From assembly GCF_002091715.1 (NCBI RefSeq), contig NZ_BDAG01000035.1:1-64000 (forward strand): a DNA stretch of 64,000 nucleotides, read 5' to 3'. A program made the translations under genes and the position numbers. Below, piece after piece: positions 35,131 to 44,249 of this stretch (position 1 is the stretch's first letter; each line of letters opens with the position of its first letter). The notes under the pieces are model-generated. The model was not told the origin of the DNA and ran no database searches. It saw only the letters and a program-made list of their open reading frames with translations. This stretch comes from Pseudomonas migulae NBRC 103157. GTDB taxonomy: Bacteria; Pseudomonadota; Gammaproteobacteria; Pseudomonadales; Pseudomonadaceae.

Positions 35131-35331
35131 CTAGCCGCCGCCGATGGCGTGCACCACTTCGACGGAATCGCCGTCGTTCAGCGTGGTTTCTGCGTGCTGG
35201 CTGCGCGGGACGATATCCAGATTGAGTTCGACCGCCACCCGGCGTCCGGTCAGTTCCAGACGGGTCAGCAGGGCCGCAACGGTTTCACCGTCGGGCAGTT
35301 CAAGGGATTCGCCGTTCAACTGAATGCGCAT
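35131..35331 (-). CDS. thiS: Sulfur carrier protein ThiS
   Basis: A 66-residue ubiquitin-fold carrier. It starts MRIQLNGESLELP and ends in AIGGG, giving the C-terminal glycine pair that becomes a thiocarboxylate. It hands sulfur to ThiG, encoded next. The longer open frame upstream is rejected because the ubiquitin-like fold begins at this methionine. Confidence 0.93.
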   Translation of the reverse strand: MRIQLNGESLELPDGETVAALLTRLELTGRRVAVELNLDIVPRSQHAETTLNDGDSVEVVHAIGGG

Positions 35332-35440
35332 GCCGAATGCCGCCATCATTTTTAGGGGCAGGCATTCTAGCCCGATCAGTCTTGGCGACCCAAGCCATTC
35401 GTCTTGAAACACGATCCCGCACACGGCGCTCTACTGATCC

Positions 35441-35520
35441 TGCAGGAGCTGCCAAAGGCTGCGATCTTTTGATGTTGCTCTTTTAAGATCAAAAGATCGC
35501 AGCCTTCGGCAGCACCTACA
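35441..35520. repeat. REP doublet of the second family between thiS and the DUF423 gene
   Basis: Arms GGCTGCGATCTTTTGAT and ATCAAAAGATCGCAGCC, flanked by CAGGAGCTGCC and GGCAGCACCTAC. It is the same family as the copy beside pilT. Confidence 0.88.
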
Positions 35521-35545
35521 AGGTCACGTCAAGATCGATTCGGGG

Positions 35546-35917
35546 TCAGGTCAGTCGCCAGGCGGCAAGGCCCAGGCAGAGCCAACCCACCAGAAACGCA
35601 AGGCCGCCAAAGGGTGTGATGATTCCGAGCTTGCTGACGCCGGTCAGGGTCAACACATACAGGCTGCCGGAAAACAGCAAAATGCCGATGGCAAAGGACG
35701 CCCCGGCCCAGGTGATCAAGCGCCCGGGAATCTGCGTGGCCAGCAGCGCGACACCCAATAACGCCAGGGTGTGCACCAGCTGGTAGGTGACGCCGGTGTG
35801 GAAGATCGCCAGGTATTCAGGCGTCAGCCGGTTTTTCAGGCCATGGGCGGCAAACGCGCCAAGGGCAACACCAGTGAAGCCGAAGAAAGCGGCCAGCATC
35901 AGAAAGCCACGCAGCAT
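35546..35917 (-). CDS. DUF423 family membrane protein
   Basis: A 123-residue protein with four predicted membrane helices. It has GFTGVALGAFAAHGLK and the conserved FHTGVTYQLVHTLALL typical of DUF423 (YgdD-like). Function unknown. GGAG lies ten bases before the ATG. It is divergent from mtgA. Confidence 0.9.
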   Translation of the reverse strand: MLRGFLMLAAFFGFTGVALGAFAAHGLKNRLTPEYLAIFHTGVTYQLVHTLALLGVALLATQIPGRLITWAGASFAIGILLFSGSLYVLTLTGVSKLGIITPFGGLAFLVGWLCLGLAAWRLT

Positions 35918-35991
35918 GAAGAACTCCAGTCAGACTCGATCAACAGGGTCTGTATAATGGCCCGCTCAACGGGTTCGGCCAAGCCATCTCT

Positions 35992-36714
35992 ATGCTGCGT
36001 TTATTTTTACGACGATTCACGAAGGCCCTGCTCTGGTTCGCGGGTGGTAGCGTATTGCTGGTGCTTGTTTTTCGCGTGGTACCACCGCCGGGCACGGCGC
36101 TGATGGTCGAGCGCAAGATCGAATCCTGGTTCGACGGCGAGCCGATTGACCTGCAACGCACCTGGAAACCCTGGGATGAAATCTCTGACGACCTTAAAGT
36201 CGCAGTGATTGCTGGCGAAGATCAGAAATTCCCGGAGCATTGGGGTTTTGACCTGGGTGCAATCCGGGCCGCACTGGCCCACAACGAGCTGGGCGGTTCG
36301 GTGCGCGGCGCCAGTACATTGAGCCAGCAAGTGTCGAAGAACCTGTTTTTGTGGTCTGGGCGCAGCTGGTTGCGCAAAGGGCTGGAAGCCTGGTTTACCG
36401 GGTTGATCGAAGTGCTCTGGCCCAAGCAGCGGATTCTTGAGGTTTACTTGAACAGCGTCGAGTGGGATGACGGCGTGTTCGGCGCGGAAGCGGCGGCTCG
36501 GCATCACTTTGGTGTTGGCGCTCGTTCTTTGTCGCGCCAGCAAGCGAGTTTGCTGGCTGCCGTTCTACCCAACCCAAGGGTGTGGAGCGCGAGTCATCCA
36601 ACCAACTACGTCGCGCGGCGGGCTGGGTGGATTCGGCAGCAGATGAGTCAGCTTGGTGGTGATAGCTATCTGCTGGGGCTCAACGATTCACGCCGGGCGC
36701 CTTGGGCTCAGTAA
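35992..36714 (+). CDS. mtgA: Monofunctional biosynthetic peptidoglycan transglycosylase
   Basis: A 240-residue single-pass membrane enzyme of family GT51 that polymerises glycan strands. The anchor is at about residues 11-30. The catalytic region has AGEDQKFPEHWGFD and GASTLSQQVSKNLFLW. No transpeptidase domain follows, as expected for MtgA. A REP and a terminator hairpin lie between it and rpoH. Confidence 0.94.
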   Translation: MLRLFLRRFTKALLWFAGGSVLLVLVFRVVPPPGTALMVERKIESWFDGEPIDLQRTWKPWDEISDDLKVAVIAGEDQKFPEHWGFDLGAIRAALAHNELGGSVRGASTLSQQVSKNLFLWSGRSWLRKGLEAWFTGLIEVLWPKQRILEVYLNSVEWDDGVFGAEAAARHHFGVGARSLSRQQASLLAAVLPNPRVWSASHPTNYVARRAGWIRQQMSQLGGDSYLLGLNDSRRAPWAQ

Positions 36715-36726
36715 CACCACAAAACC

Positions 36727-36821
36727 AATGTGGGAGCGGGCTTGCTCGCGATTGCAGTGTGTCATTCAGCATAGATGTCGACTGTTGCACCGCAATCGCG
36801 AGCAAGCCCGCTCCCACATTA
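36727..36821. repeat. REP doublet between mtgA and rpoH (convergent)
   Basis: Arms TGTGGGAGCGGGCTTGCTCG and CGAGCAAGCCCGCTCCCACA around a spacer of about 55 bases, with a partial inner pairing ATTGCAG/TGCAAT. Confidence 0.93.
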
Positions 36822-36855
36822 GATTGTTGGTGAGTCGGAATAGTCGGCCACCAAC

Positions 36856-36890
36856 AAAAACGCCCCGATCAATGATCGGGGCGTTTTTTA
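36856..36890. terminator. Two-way Rho-independent terminator between mtgA and rpoH
   Basis: AAAAACGCCCCGATC, a short loop, and GATCGGGGCGTTTTT form a stem with an A-run on one side and a T-run on the other. It can stop transcription from both directions. Confidence 0.9.
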
Positions 36891-36906
36891 TTGCCGGGCG
36901 CGCAGG

Positions 36907-37761
36907 TTACGCAGCGATCGACAACTTGAGCTTGTTCATCGCGCTCTTTTCAAGCTGACGAATACGCTCGGCCGACACGTTGTACTTCTGCGCCAGGTCG
37001 TGCAGCGTAGCTTTCTCTTCAGCCAACCAGCGCTGATAGAGGATGTCACGGCTGCGGTCGTCCAGCACTTCCAGCGCTTCGTGCAGGTTGTGATTGGAGT
37101 TGTCGCTCCAGTCGGCATCTTCCAGTTGACGGGCCGGGTCGTACCGGTGGTCTTCCAGATAGTTGGCCGGCGACTGGAAAGCACTGTCGTCGTCCGCTTC
37201 TGCGGCCGGGTCGAAAGCCATGTCATGACCGGTCAGGCGACTTTCCATTTCGCGCACTTCCCGCGGCTCTACGCCGAGGCTTTCCGCCACACGGTGGACT
37301 TCCTCGTTGTTCAGCCACGCCAGACGTTTCTTCTGGCTGCGCAGGTTGAAGAACAGCTTGCGCTGGGCCTTGGTGGTCGCGACTTTCACAATGCGCCAGT
37401 TACGCAGGATGAACTCGTGGATTTCCGCCTTGATCCAGTGCACGGCGAACGAAACCAGACGCACACCCATTTCCGGGTTGAAGCGCTTCACGGCCTTCAT
37501 CAGGCCGACGTTGCCTTCCTGGATCAGGTCAGCCTGAGCCAGGCCGTAGCCGGAATAGCTACGGGCGATATGTACGACAAAACGCAGGTGGGCGAGCACC
37601 ATCTGCCGAGCCGCCCCCAAATCCTGCTCATAATAGAGACTCTCGGCCAGTTCACGCTCCTGCTCCGGCGTCAGCAAAGGAATGCTGTTGACGGTGTGCA
37701 CATAGGCCTCCAGGTTCGCACCCGGGACCAGAGCATATGCAGGTTGCAAAGAATTGGTCAT
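36907..37761 (-). CDS. rpoH: RNA polymerase sigma factor RpoH (sigma-32)
   Basis: A 284-residue heat-shock sigma factor. Region 2 includes LRFVVHIARSYSGYGLAQADLIQEGNVGLMKAV; the RpoH box QRKLFFNLRSQKKRL is present and separates it from other sigma factors. Region 4 ends with the HTH NVSAERIRQLEKSAMNKL. The start MTNSLQPAYAL follows CGGAGG by nine bases. A possible AlgU-type promoter lies upstream. Confidence 0.96.
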   Translation of the reverse strand: MTNSLQPAYALVPGANLEAYVHTVNSIPLLTPEQERELAESLYYEQDLGAARQMVLAHLRFVVHIARSYSGYGLAQADLIQEGNVGLMKAVKRFNPEMGVRLVSFAVHWIKAEIHEFILRNWRIVKVATTKAQRKLFFNLRSQKKRLAWLNNEEVHRVAESLGVEPREVREMESRLTGHDMAFDPAAEADDDSAFQSPANYLEDHRYDPARQLEDADWSDNSNHNLHEALEVLDDRSRDILYQRWLAEEKATLHDLAQKYNVSAERIRQLEKSAMNKLKLSIAA

Positions 37762-37809
37762 ACGAAAAAACCTCCGACTTACAAACTCGTGCAGTTCAGC
37801 ACTGCGAAA

Positions 37810-37836
37810 ATTGACCGGAAACCGAAAGACAAGTTC
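37810..37836 (-). promoter_or_regulatory. Possible AlgU (sigma-E type) promoter of rpoH
   Basis: On the minus strand GAACTT is followed after exactly 16 bases by TCAAT. The known extracytoplasmic consensus is GAACTT-N16/17-TCTGA. The -35 matches fully; only the TC of the -10 is convincing. It sits 49-75 bases before the rpoH ATG. Confidence 0.45.
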
Positions 37837-37873
37837 CCAAAAACGCTGAAAGGTCAATACGAGCAAAATGATA

Positions 37874-38896
37874 CTACTTAGGCGCAAGCTCCCTCAGGTG
37901 GCGTGCGACTGCAATCCATGCACCGATATACCCCAACAGCACCGCGCCAAGCAAGAGAGACAGACCGTCGGCAACCGGCACTCCGGCCAGCGCGAAATCA
38001 CTGCCATACAAACCGGCCAGCCCGACTACTGCGTCGTTCAGCCAGTTCAGGCCGAACGCCAATACACCCCAGGAAAGTATCCCCGCACCAAAGCCATACA
38101 GCGCGCCCATATACAGAAAGGGCCTGCGCACATAGCTGTCAGTGCCGCCCACGAGTTTAATCACTTCTATCTCTGTGCGGCGGTTTTCAATATGAAGACG
38201 AATGGTATTGCCTATCACCAAAAGTAATGCAGAAACCAGAAGCACGGTCAGACCGAAGACGAAACGGTCACCCAGCTTGAGAATGGCTGCCAGACGCTCT
38301 ACCCAGACTAGATCAAGTTGTGCCTGTTGTACCTTCGGCAACTCGGAAAGTTTTTGTCGTAATGCTTCAAGCGCGGGTTTGTCGACTTCGTTCGGCGTCA
38401 CCAATACCACGCCTGGCAACGGGTTTTCCGGCAATTCCTTCAGCGCCTCGCCCAGACCGGACTGCTGCTGAAACTCTTCCAGTGCCTGATCGCGGCCGAC
38501 ATATTCAGCATCAGCTACGCCCGGAATGCCTTTGATCTGGTCACGCAGCGACTCGCCTTCAGCCGTGCTGGCTTCAAGTTGCAGGTAAAGGGAAATCTGC
38601 GCCGCACGCTGCCAGGAGCCGCCAAGACGCTCCACGTTACTTAGCAAAAGTGACAGGCCCATCGGCAAACTCAGGGCCACCGCCATCACCATGCAGGTGA
38701 AGAAACTGCCGATGGGCTGCTTGCCCAGGCGACGCAAACTGTCCAGCAGACTGGCGCGATGGCTTTCGACCCAGGCGCGAAACAACGTGGCGAAATCCGG
38801 ACCGTCGTCATCGTCGCGTTTTTTCTTCTGCGGTTGCGGGTCGGCGGCTTTCGGCGCCACGCGCTCGGAAACCTTGGGGCTGCGTGTTGCACTCAT
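37874..38896 (-). CDS. ftsX: Cell division protein FtsX
   Basis: A 340-residue permease-like subunit of FtsEX. A charged cytoplasmic N-terminus (KKKRDDDD) comes first. The first membrane helix is at about 65-85, an extracellular loop follows, and three more helices lie in the C-terminal half. FtsEX links ATP hydrolysis to septal amidase activation. The start overlaps the ftsE stop as ATGA. Confidence 0.94.
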   Translation of the reverse strand: MSATRSPKVSERVAPKAADPQPQKKKRDDDDGPDFATLFRAWVESHRASLLDSLRRLGKQPIGSFFTCMVMAVALSLPMGLSLLLSNVERLGGSWQRAAQISLYLQLEASTAEGESLRDQIKGIPGVADAEYVGRDQALEEFQQQSGLGEALKELPENPLPGVVLVTPNEVDKPALEALRQKLSELPKVQQAQLDLVWVERLAAILKLGDRFVFGLTVLLVSALLLVIGNTIRLHIENRRTEIEVIKLVGGTDSYVRRPFLYMGALYGFGAGILSWGVLAFGLNWLNDAVVGLAGLYGSDFALAGVPVADGLSLLLGAVLLGYIGAWIAVARHLRELAPK

Positions 38897-39564
38897 ACGC
38901 CGGCCTCCCCGTCGCCGATCAGTCGGCCGCGTTGCAGGGTCAGCATGCGATGACGCATGCGAGCAATCAGGGCCAGGTCATGGCTGGCGATCAGCACGCT
39001 GGTGCCCAGACGGTTGATGTCTTCGAACACGCCCATGATCTCGGCGGCCAGACGCGGATCGAGGTTACCGGTCGGCTCATCCGCCAGCAGCAATGCCGGA
39101 CGGTGGACGATGGCGCGGGCGATGCCGACGCGCTGTTGCTGGCCGGTGGACAGGTCGCCGGGGTACAGGTCGGTTTTATCCGACAGCGCCACACGCTCCA
39201 ATGCCGAATCCACACGCTTGGCGATTTCGGCCTTGGACAAACCAAGAATCTGCAACGGCAGCGCGACGTTGTTGAACACCGTGCGATCGAACAGCAACTG
39301 ATGATTCTGGAACACCACGCCAATCTGCCGACGCAGATAAGGGATCTGCGCATTGCTGATGGTGCCGAGGTCCTGGCCGGCCAGCAGCAATTTGCCGGTG
39401 GTCGGACGTTCCATCGCCAGCAGCAGCCGCAACAGGGTGCTTTTACCGGCGCCGGAGTGGCCGGTCACAAACAAGAACTCGCCCCGACGGACTCGAAAGC
39501 TCAGCTCATGCAAGCCGACGTGACCGTTCGGGTAGCGTTTACCGACCTGTTCGAAACGAATCAT
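38893..39564 (-). CDS. ftsE: Cell division ATP-binding protein FtsE
   Basis: A 223-residue ABC ATPase. Walker A is GHSGAGKSTLLRLL, the signature is DLSTGQQQRVGIARA, Walker B is LLLADEPTGNLD. It pairs with FtsX. Both ends overlap neighbours by four bases, giving a tightly coupled ftsY-ftsE-ftsX unit. Confidence 0.96.
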   Translation of the reverse strand: MIRFEQVGKRYPNGHVGLHELSFRVRRGEFLFVTGHSGAGKSTLLRLLLAMERPTTGKLLLAGQDLGTISNAQIPYLRRQIGVVFQNHQLLFDRTVFNNVALPLQILGLSKAEIAKRVDSALERVALSDKTDLYPGDLSTGQQQRVGIARAIVHRPALLLADEPTGNLDPRLAAEIMGVFEDINRLGTSVLIASHDLALIARMRHRMLTLQRGRLIGDGEAGV

Positions 39565-41066
39565 GAACGCTCCCGCTCGGCAAACAGTGCCTGGACAAAG
39601 GGTTCTGCTTCAAAAGTTCGCAAGTCATCGATGCCTTCACCGACGCCGATGTAGCGAATCGGCAGGCCAAACTGCTTGGCCAGGGCGAAAATCACTCCGC
39701 CCTTGGCGGTGCCATCGAGCTTGGTCAGCGCCAGGCCTGTCAGTTCGACGGTCTGGTTGAATTGTTTAGCCTGGTTGATCGCGTTCTGCCCGGTGCCGGC
39801 ATCGAGCACCAGCAGCACTTCATGCGGTGCGTCAGCGTCGAGCTTGCTGATAACCCGGCGAACCTTCTTCAACTCTTCCATCAAGTTGTCTTTGGTGTGC
39901 AGACGACCGGCAGTGTCGGCGATCAACACGTCAATGCCACGGGCCTTGGCGGCCTGCACCGCATCGAAGATTACCGAAGCCGAGTCGGCGCCAGTGTGCT
40001 GGGCGATCACCGGAATCTTGTTGCGCTCGCCCCAGACCTGCAATTGCTCGACCGCCGCGGCACGGAAAGTATCGCCCGCCGCGAGCATGACTTTCTTGCC
40101 TTCGAGTTGCAGTTTCTTCGCCAGTTTGCCGATGGTGGTGGTCTTGCCGGCGCCGTTGACGCCGACGACCAGAATCACGAACGGCTTGTTCTGCGAGGTG
40201 ATTTTCAGCGGCTGCTCGACCGGTTTGAGCATTGCAGCCAGTTCAGCCTGAAGGGATTTGTACAGAGCGTCGGCGTCCGCCAGCTCTTTACGCGCAACCT
40301 TTTGGGTCAGGCGCTGGATAATCACCGAAGTGGCTTCGACGCCCACGTCGGCGGTCAGCAAACGGGTTTCGATGTCTTCGAGCAGCTCGTCATCGATGAT
40401 CTTCTTGCCCAGGAACAGGGCAGCCATGCCTTCGCCAATGGTGGCGCTGGTCTTGGACAGGCCTTGCTTGAGGCGGGCGAAGAACCCGGCCTTGGTTTCC
40501 TCGGTGCGCGCAGGCTGTGCGGGGGTTTCGACCGGCACGACAGGCGCGGCGGCAACGGGAGCGACGACCGGCACAGGCGCTTGAACAACAGGCGCAGCCG
40601 GAACAACGAATGCAGGAGTCACAGGCTCTGGAACAACGGGCGAAGGCTCGGCGGCCACACTAACCGGCTCGACAATCGGTTCAACCACCGGCGCCTGAAT
40701 CGGCTCAGGTGCGAACGCAGTCGGCGCTGGAATCGGCGGCGTAATGTGCGGTGCCAATTCGTCTTCGACCAATGCCACCGGCTCTTCCGCCACCGGCAAT
40801 GTCAGCCACGGCTCGGCGGCTGGCGTCAGCGGCTGTTCGACCAGGGCCTCAGCCTGTGCCTCAACCACCGGCTGCAGCACCGGCTCGGCATTCGGCAGGA
40901 CGATCGGCGCCAGCTCTTGTTCTATGACAGGCGCCGGCGTTGGCTCAGGATGTGACTGTGGCTGTTCGACGACGGTTTCCTGCGGCTTTTTGCGCAGCCA
41001 TCCGAACAGGCTTTTCTTCTCGCCAGCCGCAGCTGGTGCTTTCTTGTCGTCGTTGGAACCAAACAT
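39561..41066 (-). CDS. ftsY: Signal recognition particle receptor FtsY
   Basis: A 501-residue GTPase that docks SRP-ribosome complexes at the membrane. The first ~195 residues are a Pro/Ala/Val/Glu-rich A domain with repeated Pro-Val-Val-type stretches. The NG domain follows: ILVVGVNGAGKTTTIGKLA (G1), DTFRAAAVEQL, DTAGR (G3) and TKLDGTAKGG (G4). It is first in the ftsYEX unit. Confidence 0.95.
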   Translation of the reverse strand: MFGSNDDKKAPAAAGEKKSLFGWLRKKPQETVVEQPQSHPEPTPAPVIEQELAPIVLPNAEPVLQPVVEAQAEALVEQPLTPAAEPWLTLPVAEEPVALVEDELAPHITPPIPAPTAFAPEPIQAPVVEPIVEPVSVAAEPSPVVPEPVTPAFVVPAAPVVQAPVPVVAPVAAAPVVPVETPAQPARTEETKAGFFARLKQGLSKTSATIGEGMAALFLGKKIIDDELLEDIETRLLTADVGVEATSVIIQRLTQKVARKELADADALYKSLQAELAAMLKPVEQPLKITSQNKPFVILVVGVNGAGKTTTIGKLAKKLQLEGKKVMLAAGDTFRAAAVEQLQVWGERNKIPVIAQHTGADSASVIFDAVQAAKARGIDVLIADTAGRLHTKDNLMEELKKVRRVISKLDADAPHEVLLVLDAGTGQNAINQAKQFNQTVELTGLALTKLDGTAKGGVIFALAKQFGLPIRYIGVGEGIDDLRTFEAEPFVQALFAERERS

Positions 41067-41410
41067 GGAGGACGGCTATCTCACGGTAGCGACGCGCCAA
41101 AGGGCGCCTCGGCAAATAAATATTCGATGCAGAACAGACTGCGATTGACCCAGCTTGTTCACGCGCAACATTTTGTAGAGGTGCAAATGGCGCCTTACAA
41201 AAACGATTTCACGAAGGACTGATGCGGCAAAATCGGCGAAAAGGTGGAGTTTAGTTGATAAAACGTAGCCTTCTGCCGTAAACCCATACAACCTGATCAA
41301 ACGCTATGGCCTGATAGGCGTGGCCGCCAGTAAAACGGATCAGTATCCTAGCACCCTCTCGCCCGCCGACGCTAAGACCAAGCGGGCAGCTCAACAGGTT
41401 TAAAAAACGA
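41067..41410. other. Divergent intergenic region of ftsY and the M16 peptidase pair
   Basis: This 344-base region has no convincing gene. It holds a plausible sigma-70 promoter towards ftsY (41172-41200). The plus-strand side ends in an A-rich stretch before the ATG at 41411; I could not identify a good promoter there. No REP is present. Confidence 0.5.
41172..41200 (-). promoter_or_regulatory. Possible sigma-70 promoter of ftsYEX
   Basis: On the minus strand TTGTAA and TACAAA are 17 bases apart, about 105 bases before the ftsY ATG. The hexamers are each imperfect matches (TTGACA, TATAAT). Confidence 0.4.
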
Positions 41411-42766
41411 ATGAATGCTCTAGCCCGCCGCGCTGCAGGCCTGCTGCTCAGCACAGTTTGTCTGCCACTCTCAGCCCTCGCTGCCGATCCGCAACCCACC
41501 CACGAATTCACCCTCGACAATGGCCTGAAGGTCGTCGTGCGCGAAGACCATCGTGCGCCGGTGGTGGTTTCCCAAGTCTGGTACAAGGTCGGTTCGAGCT
41601 ACGAGACACCGGGGCAAACCGGTTTGTCCCACGCGCTGGAACACATGATGTTCAAGGGCAGCGAGAAAGTCGGCCCCGGCGAAGCCTCGCTGATCCTGCG
41701 CGACCTCGGCGCGGAAGAGAACGCCTTCACCAGCGACGACTTCACTGCCTACTATCAAGTACTGGCCCGCGACCGTCTGGGCGTGGCCTTCGAGCTCGAA
41801 GCCGACCGCATGGCCAGCCTGCGCCTGCCGGCCGACGAGTTCGCCCGCGAGATCGAGGTTATTAAAGAAGAACGCCGCTTGCGCACTGACGACAAGCCGA
41901 TGTCCAAGGCCTACGAACGCTTCAAGGCCATGGCCTACCCGGCCAGCGGCTATCACACGCCGACCATCGGCTGGATGGCGGACCTCGACCGCATGAAGGT
42001 CGAAGAGCTGCGCCACTGGTACCAATCCTGGTACGTGCCGAACAACGCCACGCTGGTGGTCGTCGGTGACGTGACCCCGGACGAAGTGAAAACCCTGGCA
42101 CAGCGCTACTTCGGTCCGATCGCCAAGCGTGATGTACCGCCGGCGAAAAAACCGGTCGAACTGGCCGAGCCCGGCGAACGCCAGATCACTCTGCATGTGC
42201 AGACGCAACTGCCGAGCCTGATGCTGGGCTTCAACGTACCGAGCATCGCCACCGCCGAAGACAAGCGTTGGGTCCACGCCTTGCGCCTGATCTCGGCCTT
42301 GCTCGACGGCGGCTACAGCGGCCGCATCCCGACGCAACTGGAACGCGGCGAAGAACTGGTGTCCGGCGGCTCGTCGAGCTACGACGCCTACACCCGCGGC
42401 GACAGCCTGTTCACCTTGTCGGCGACGCCCAACACTCAGAAAAAGAAAACCATGGCCCAGGCCGAAGCAGGCCTGTGGAAGTTGCTCGAACAGCTGAAAA
42501 CCACCGCGCCGTCCGCCGAAGAACTGGAACGCGTGCGGGCTCAAGTGATTGCCGGTCTGGTCTACGAGCGTGATTCGATCACCAGCCAGGCCACCGCCAT
42601 CGGCCAACTGGAAACCGTCGGCCTGTCCTGGAAACTGATGGACACCGAACTGGCCGAACTGGAAAGCGTCACGCCAGAAGACATCCAGAAAGCCGCCAAG
42701 CTGTATTTCACCCGCGAACGTCTCAGCGTCGCCCATGTCCTGCCACTGGAGACGACTCATGAGTGA
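41411..42766 (+). CDS. M16 family zinc peptidase, catalytic subunit
   Basis: A 451-residue exported pitrilysin-type protease. The signal peptide ends near LSALAAD. The inverted zinc motif HxxEH is HALEH at residues 74-78, followed by MMFKG, and the third ligand Glu lies in the VIKEERRLR region about 75 residues later. It is immediately followed, with an eight-base overlap, by a second M16 gene that lacks the motif. The two probably form a periplasmic heterodimer with one active site. Confidence 0.9.
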   Translation: MNALARRAAGLLLSTVCLPLSALAADPQPTHEFTLDNGLKVVVREDHRAPVVVSQVWYKVGSSYETPGQTGLSHALEHMMFKGSEKVGPGEASLILRDLGAEENAFTSDDFTAYYQVLARDRLGVAFELEADRMASLRLPADEFAREIEVIKEERRLRTDDKPMSKAYERFKAMAYPASGYHTPTIGWMADLDRMKVEELRHWYQSWYVPNNATLVVVGDVTPDEVKTLAQRYFGPIAKRDVPPAKKPVELAEPGERQITLHVQTQLPSLMLGFNVPSIATAEDKRWVHALRLISALLDGGYSGRIPTQLERGEELVSGGSSSYDAYTRGDSLFTLSATPNTQKKKTMAQAEAGLWKLLEQLKTTAPSAEELERVRAQVIAGLVYERDSITSQATAIGQLETVGLSWKLMDTELAELESVTPEDIQKAAKLYFTRERLSVAHVLPLETTHE

Positions 42767-44249
42767 GCGTAAAAAACCACGTCTGGCCCTGATCGGCCTG
42801 GTCGCTGTCGCATTGATTGGCTCCGCGGCCTTCTATTTCCTGAAGACCGACCACTCCAACGCCAGCGAAGCCTTTGACAAGGCCAAGTCCAGCCAGAAAC
42901 TGCAATCGCTGGCCGAACTCAACGGCAAGGCACCGAGCCGCCGTTCGCTCAACGTGCAAACCTGGAACACCGCCGAAGGCGCCAAGGTGCTGTTCGTTGA
43001 AGCCCGCGAGTTGCCGATGTTCGACATGCGTCTGATCTTCGCTGCCGGCAGCAGCCAGGACGGCGATGCGCCGGGACTGTCCGTGCTGACCAACGCAATG
43101 CTCAACGAAGGCGTGGCCGGCAAAGATGTCGGCGCTATCGCTCAGGGCTTCGAAGGTCTGGGTGCCGACTTCGGCAACGGCGCGTTCAAGGACATGGCAC
43201 TGGCCTCGTTGCGCAGCCTCAGTGCCGCCGACAAACGCGAGCCTGCGCTGAAACTGTTCTCTGAAGTTGTCGGCAAACCGACCTTCCCCGCCGATTCATT
43301 TGCGCGCATCAAGAACCAGATGCTCGCCGGCTTCGAATACCAGAAACAGAACCCCGGCAAACTGGCCAGCATCGAGCTGATGAACCGCTTGTACGGCGAC
43401 CACCCGTATGCGCATTCCAGCGATGGCACGGCGAAAACCGTTCCAGCGATTACCCTGGCTCAGCTGAAGGCTTTCCATGAGAAAGCCTACGCCGCGGGCA
43501 ACGTGGTGATTGCGCTGGTGGGTGACCTTTCTCGCGCCGAGGCCGAGGCGATTGCTGCGCAAGTCTCCGGCGCGCTGCCAAAAGGCCCTGCATTGGCGAA
43601 ACTGCCGCAACCGGTCGAGCCGAAAGCCAGCATTGGCCACATCGAGTTTCCGTCCAAGCAGACCAACCTGATGCTCGCGCAACTGGGCATCGACCGTGAC
43701 GACCCGGATTACGCCGCGCTGTCCATGGGCAACCAGATCCTCGGCGGCGGGGGCTTCGGCACCCGTTTGATGAGCGAAGTGCGCGAGAAGCGCGGCCTGA
43801 CGTACGGCGTGTATTCGGGCTTTACGCCGATGCAGGCGCGCGGCCCGTTCATGATCAACCTGCAAACCCGCGCCGAGATGAGCGAAGGCACGCTGAAACT
43901 GGTGCAGGACGTACTCGCCGACTACCTTAAAACCGGACCGACCGAGAAAGAGCTCGACGACGCCAAGCGTGAACTGGCCGGCAGCTTCCCGCTGTCCACC
44001 GCCAGCAATGCCGATATCGTCGGCCAGCTCGGCGCGATGGGTTTCTACAACCTGCCGTTGAGCCATCTGGAGGACTTCATGCAGCAGTCCCAGAGCCTGA
44101 CCGTCGAGCAAGTCAAAACCGCACTGAACAAACACCTGAGTACGGACAAAATGGTCATCGTCAGCGCTGGCCCGACCGTGCCGCAAAAGCCGTTACCGGC
44201 CCCTACTGATAAACCTGCCGAGCAGCCGCTCGGGGTTCCGGAGCATTAA
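42759..44249 (+). CDS. M16 family peptidase-like protein, non-catalytic partner
   Basis: A 496-residue protein with an N-terminal membrane anchor (LALIGLVAVALIGSAAFYFL, about 9-28). M16 domains follow. Where the zinc motif should be, the sequence reads SVLTNAMLNEGVAG, so no HxxEH. The C-terminal half retains the R/Y pair region (RLMSEVREKRGLTYGVYSG) typical of M16 partner subunits. The final residues are Pro-rich. It overlaps the active subunit gene by eight bases and abuts rsmD (TAATG). Confidence 0.9.
   Translation: MSERKKPRLALIGLVAVALIGSAAFYFLKTDHSNASEAFDKAKSSQKLQSLAELNGKAPSRRSLNVQTWNTAEGAKVLFVEARELPMFDMRLIFAAGSSQDGDAPGLSVLTNAMLNEGVAGKDVGAIAQGFEGLGADFGNGAFKDMALASLRSLSAADKREPALKLFSEVVGKPTFPADSFARIKNQMLAGFEYQKQNPGKLASIELMNRLYGDHPYAHSSDGTAKTVPAITLAQLKAFHEKAYAAGNVVIALVGDLSRAEAEAIAAQVSGALPKGPALAKLPQPVEPKASIGHIEFPSKQTNLMLAQLGIDRDDPDYAALSMGNQILGGGGFGTRLMSEVREKRGLTYGVYSGFTPMQARGPFMINLQTRAEMSEGTLKLVQDVLADYLKTGPTEKELDDAKRELAGSFPLSTASNADIVGQLGAMGFYNLPLSHLEDFMQQSQSLTVEQVKTALNKHLSTDKMVIVSAGPTVPQKPLPAPTDKPAEQPLGVPEH

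Noticed and set aside
41076..41300. A 74-codon minus-strand frame before ftsY
   Set aside because: It has no ribosome binding site and no family resemblance, and it covers the likely ftsY promoter region.
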